In this document: positions 61,562 through 64,000 of the stretch, in pieces
Layout: the number at the start of each line of letters is the position of its first letter
Numbering within the stretch: position 1 is the first letter of the stretch
NCBI GenBank assembly: GCA_041859045.1
Contig: JBHELB010000030.1
Location: 1-64,000, forward strand
Origin: JBHELB01 sp041859045
GTDB taxonomy: Bacteria; Hydrogenedentota; Hydrogenedentia; Hydrogenedentales; SLHB01
Length of the DNA: 64,000 nucleotides
Direction of reading: 5' to 3'
Notes under the pieces: model-generated
Told to the model about the DNA's origin: nothing
What the model saw: the letters and a program-made list of their open reading frames with translations, nothing else
Database searches by the model: none
Made by a program: the position numbers and the translations under genes

Positions 61562-62410
61562 GTGGTTGATCCATTTTCCGCCGAATTCTACTCGCAGCAC
61601 AGCGAATTGAGCGATCCAGGGCCTTACGCGGCGCATTTCGAGGATTTGCCTGATGCCCTCGGGCCGCTGTGCGAGGCGCTTCATGGCCTGCTCGTGCATG
61701 TATTCCATGCGCCAAAATATGGGTTTCAGGTGCCGCAAGAGCGCGTGCCGGAGATTCAGCTGTTGGGCGTACAGCATATTCTCGAGACTCTGCTGCGTCA
61801 TGACGATCAGCCATTGACCGCGCCGAGGCCGCCGGAACGGCGACTCATCGCGAGTTGCCGCCACTACTCTCTGCTTCTCGTGTCGGTGCTGCGCAGCCGA
61901 GGGATTCCCGCGCGTATTCGTTGCGGTTTCGAGACGTACATCCACCGCAATCGCAACGGGGATCATTGGGTGTGCGAGATGTACGATGCGGGGCTCGGTC
62001 GGTGGCGGTTTGTGGACGCGGAACTCGACACTCTGCATCGCGAGGCATTCCGCATTTCGTTCGACCCGGTGGACCTAGGGCCGGAGCAGTTCATCCCCGC
62101 CGGAGCGGCGTGGCAGCGTTGTCGCCGCGGCACGTTGGATCCCCAGCGCTGCGGCCTGCTGAACGTCTGGGGCTGGTCCTACGTGCGCGCAAACGTCGTG
62201 CGCGACGTGCTGTGCCTGAACAAGGTTGAGCTCTTCCCGTGGGACGGCACGCCGCTTACCGCACTCACGGAGCTATCCCCTGAACAGGAGGCATTGGTCG
62301 AACACCTCGCGGAGTTGACCTACCCCGCTGTTCAGACAGAAGCTGTTCAGGCCGTATACCGCACGCATCCCGAGTTGCACCCGCTGCCGCTTGTGCCGTT
62401 CGGCGAATAA
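61562..62410 (+). CDS. Transglutaminase-like cysteine protease-fold protein
   Basis: 282 residues, no signal peptide, so cytosolic. Transglutaminase-like core with a likely catalytic triad C99 (ASCRHYSLLLVSVLRSRGIPAR), H135 (NGDHWVCEMYD) and D152 (RWRFVDAELDTL). The family includes peptidases, amidases and cross-linkers; the reaction here is unknown. GTG start with GAGAGG upstream. It follows the MFS gene by 44 bases and may be cotranscribed with it, then converges with the fucosidase after 15 bases. Confidence 0.8.
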   Translation: MVDPFSAEFYSQHSELSDPGPYAAHFEDLPDALGPLCEALHGLLVHVFHAPKYGFQVPQERVPEIQLLGVQHILETLLRHDDQPLTAPRPPERRLIASCRHYSLLLVSVLRSRGIPARIRCGFETYIHRNRNGDHWVCEMYDAGLGRWRFVDAELDTLHREAFRISFDPVDLGPEQFIPAGAAWQRCRRGTLDPQRCGLLNVWGWSYVRANVVRDVLCLNKVELFPWDGTPLTALTELSPEQEALVEHLAELTYPAVQTEAVQAVYRTHPELHPLPLVPFGE

Positions 62411-62425
62411 ACGACGCGCTACACG

Positions 62426-63829
62426 TTAATCCGTCTCGATCACCACGACCGTGTCGATAGCGTCGGGAAGGGGAGAGGGGACGGTAAGCACCAACCCTTC
62501 CGCACCCGCCTCGACGGATACCGCGTCGCCGCCGTTCAGCAGAGTGCAACGTTTTGGGCACACTTTTTGGGTCTCGGGGAGGGTCAGCTTCTGCCCGGCT
62601 TCCGCATTGAGCAGATGAACGTAATGGCGCGACCCTTTCGAAGTCATGACGCCCCACGGCTGTGGTGGCATGGGGCCGCCGCGGGTCTCGTAAATCGCTT
62701 CGCCGTACGCGTCCATGAGTTTGCCGATCTGTTCGAGCCGCTCCACGAAGTCTTCCTGAATCGAGCCGTCAGGGCGCGGACCGATGTTGAGCAGGAAATT
62801 CGCGTTATGGCCCGCGGCGCGCACGAGTTCATCGAACAGCGTCTCGACGCTCTTCGGCTCTGTTTCTCCGGAGTGGTAGCCCCACGAAACGCCGATAGTG
62901 TCGCAGGTTTCCAGCGGCAACGCGCCGATGACGGCGTCCGCGCTGAATCCAGTCGTGTTGCCACCCGGCAAGTCTTTCTCAAACATCTGGAAGTCTTCAC
63001 CGGGATACGGCGCGACGTGGTGGTTGTCGCCAATGAGCGCATGGGGCTGAAGGCGGTGGATTAGAGAATAGGTCTGCTCCAAGCGCCAATCACTCTGCGT
63101 TTTGTGCGGGTCGGCGTTTTTTTGGCCCATGTTCTTGTACTGTTGGTCCCACCAGCCGTCGAACCAAATACCCGCGATATGGCCGTAATCCCCGCCGAGC
63201 AGTTCGGCAAGTTGCGCGTCCATATAGTCGAGATACTTCGAGAAGTCGCCTTGCGGCGCACGGCCGGTGTGGTGGCCCGTGGCGCCCCAGGGGTAGTACT
63301 CGGGGTGATGCCAATCGAGGTGGCTGTGGTAAAAGAACAGCGGCATGTCCTGGCGTTTGCAGGCATCGGTCAACATCTTGAGCACGTCTTTGCCGTAGGG
63401 CGTCTTGCGCACGATGTTGTAGTCGCTTACTTTCGAGTCCCACATCGCGAACCCGTCGTGGTGCTTGCTGGTGATCGTGATGTAGCGCATCCCCGCGCGT
63501 TTGGCCAAGGCCACCCACGCGTCCGGATCGTACTTGACGGGGTTGAACTGCGCGGGAAGTTTCTCGTATTCAGCGACGGGAATCTTCTCAACTTCCATGA
63601 CCCATTCGCCGCGGCCGATCACCGAGTACACGCCCCAATGGATGAATAGACCGAACTTGGCATCCTGAAACCACTGCCGGGCACGGAGATTGGATTCGCT
63701 GGGGATATATTCTTTCATGACGCACGCTTTCCCTTGGTTAGAGTCGTTACGATATTTCGATTGGGTTGGAGTACAGGAGACCGCGCCGGCGCAGAGCAGC
63801 AAGACTATCCAGCGCGCCGCCTTTCGCAT
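62426..63829 (-). CDS. Alpha-L-fucosidase, GH29, predicted lipoprotein
   Basis: 467 residues. An N-terminal export signal with a Cys at 19 (GAVSC) suggests lipoprotein anchoring, though the lipobox is atypical. GH29 barrel: WFQDAKFGLFIHWGVYSV, YITITSKHHDGFAMWDS, YHSHLDWHHPEYY, and nucleophile D224 in GIWFDGWWDQQ. C-terminal beta domain (from about 375). It removes alpha-L-fucose from glycans outside the cytosol. The start codon lies 2 bases after the PP2C gene stop, so the two may be cotranscribed. A second start at residue 38 would drop the export signal and is less likely. Confidence 0.9.
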   Translation of the reverse strand: MRKAARWIVLLLCAGAVSCTPTQSKYRNDSNQGKACVMKEYIPSESNLRARQWFQDAKFGLFIHWGVYSVIGRGEWVMEVEKIPVAEYEKLPAQFNPVKYDPDAWVALAKRAGMRYITITSKHHDGFAMWDSKVSDYNIVRKTPYGKDVLKMLTDACKRQDMPLFFYHSHLDWHHPEYYPWGATGHHTGRAPQGDFSKYLDYMDAQLAELLGGDYGHIAGIWFDGWWDQQYKNMGQKNADPHKTQSDWRLEQTYSLIHRLQPHALIGDNHHVAPYPGEDFQMFEKDLPGGNTTGFSADAVIGALPLETCDTIGVSWGYHSGETEPKSVETLFDELVRAAGHNANFLLNIGPRPDGSIQEDFVERLEQIGKLMDAYGEAIYETRGGPMPPQPWGVMTSKGSRHYVHLLNAEAGQKLTLPETQKVCPKRCTLLNGGDAVSVEAGAEGLVLTVPSPLPDAIDTVVVIETD

Positions 63830-63831
63830 CG

Positions 63832-64000
63832 CTATTCCTTTTCAGGAAGGATCAGCCGCCGTAGTTTACCGAGAAACCCCGGTTTGCCCTTTGCCAACGC
63901 TACGCGCACCGCCCCTGGGTCCAGGGGAATGTGCGGCGGGTTGCCCGACACCCGCACCAATACCACGGTAATATTATCCGAACCGCCGTGATCCAGCGCT
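63832..64000 (-). CDS. PP2C-family Ser/Thr phosphatase, C-terminal fragment (runs off window)
   Basis: Only the last 55 residues are in the window; the gene continues beyond base 64000. The fragment starts ALDHGGSDNITVVLVRV, the final metal-site motif (GGSDNxTVV) of PP2C/Stp-type phosphatases, and ends with a basic tail (FLGKLRRLILPEKE). Full-length members remove phosphate from Ser/Thr of kinase targets. Gene spacing to the fucosidase (2 bases) suggests one transcript. Confidence 0.8.
   Translation of the reverse strand, partial: ALDHGGSDNITVVLVRVSGNPPHIPLDPGAVRVALAKGKPGFLGKLRRLILPEKE

Overview
The window is GC-rich, tightly packed chromosomal DNA from a diderm (Gram-negative type) bacterium. 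It carries outer-membrane genes (bamA, a skp/ompH homologue, lpxD, an lpxC-fabZ fusion, a second lpxC, kdsD, kdsA), a complete type II secretion operon and flagellar cap genes. The lpxC-fabZ fusion, free-standing prepilins, many GH29/beta-helix/esterase-type carbohydrate proteins and the GC-rich codon usage fit a PVC- or Hydrogenedentota-like lineage. That placement is an inference; nothing here fixes the phylum.

Layout. 1-1483: an IS4-family insertion sequence whose terminal repeat starts at base 1. 1490-4162: small genes, including two paralogous 68-residue proteins on either side of a WbuC-like cupin, and an orphan prepilin. 4393-7813 (+): glycosyltransferase, MauE-thioredoxin fusion, DUF2851 protein. 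7819-10712: PAS histidine kinase (-) and a second glycosyltransferase (+). 10718-23156 (-): gspC-D-E-F-G-H-I-J-K-L-M in canonical order. 23477-29907: FMN reductase, zinc-ribbon protein, two FemAB/GNAT-like proteins, a palindromic repeat, a flagellin-like protein, a ComEA-like protein and an acetyl esterase. 30070-33902 (+): kdsD, kdsA, a DapA-family aldolase and a sugar-nucleotide epimerase, ended by a strong two-way terminator. 33993-41585 (-): secreted beta-helix protein, purQ, tRNA-Ile2(CAU), rpoD, dnaG. 41931-45142: rsmA, histidine kinase and a convergent SGNH hydrolase. 45395-57706 (+): clpC, bamA, skp, lpxD, lpxC-fabZ, lpxC, HIT protein, aroE, aroK, a PtsN-zinc-ribbon fusion and a cNMP-binding-domain protein. 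58000-60185 (+): fliD and fliS behind a sigma-28-type promoter. 60261-64000: MFS transporter, transglutaminase-like protein, GH29 fucosidase and the C-terminal end of a PP2C phosphatase cut by the window edge.

Together the genes cover envelope building (BamA/Skp, lipid A first steps, KDO synthesis), protein export (T2SS), possible glycan use or remodelling (GH29, beta-helix, esterase), and core information functions (primase, sigma-70, rRNA methylase). Recognisable vegetative promoters follow one pattern, TTG(A/C)NN, almost always a 17-base spacer, then TANANT-like. The most interesting points are the tandem lpxC-fabZ/lpxC pair, the PtsN-zinc-ribbon fusion, the paired 68-residue proteins around the cupin, the divergent flagellin-like gene, and a palindromic element resembling alphaproteobacterial intergenic repeats. 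I saw no CRISPR array, rRNA gene or prophage.
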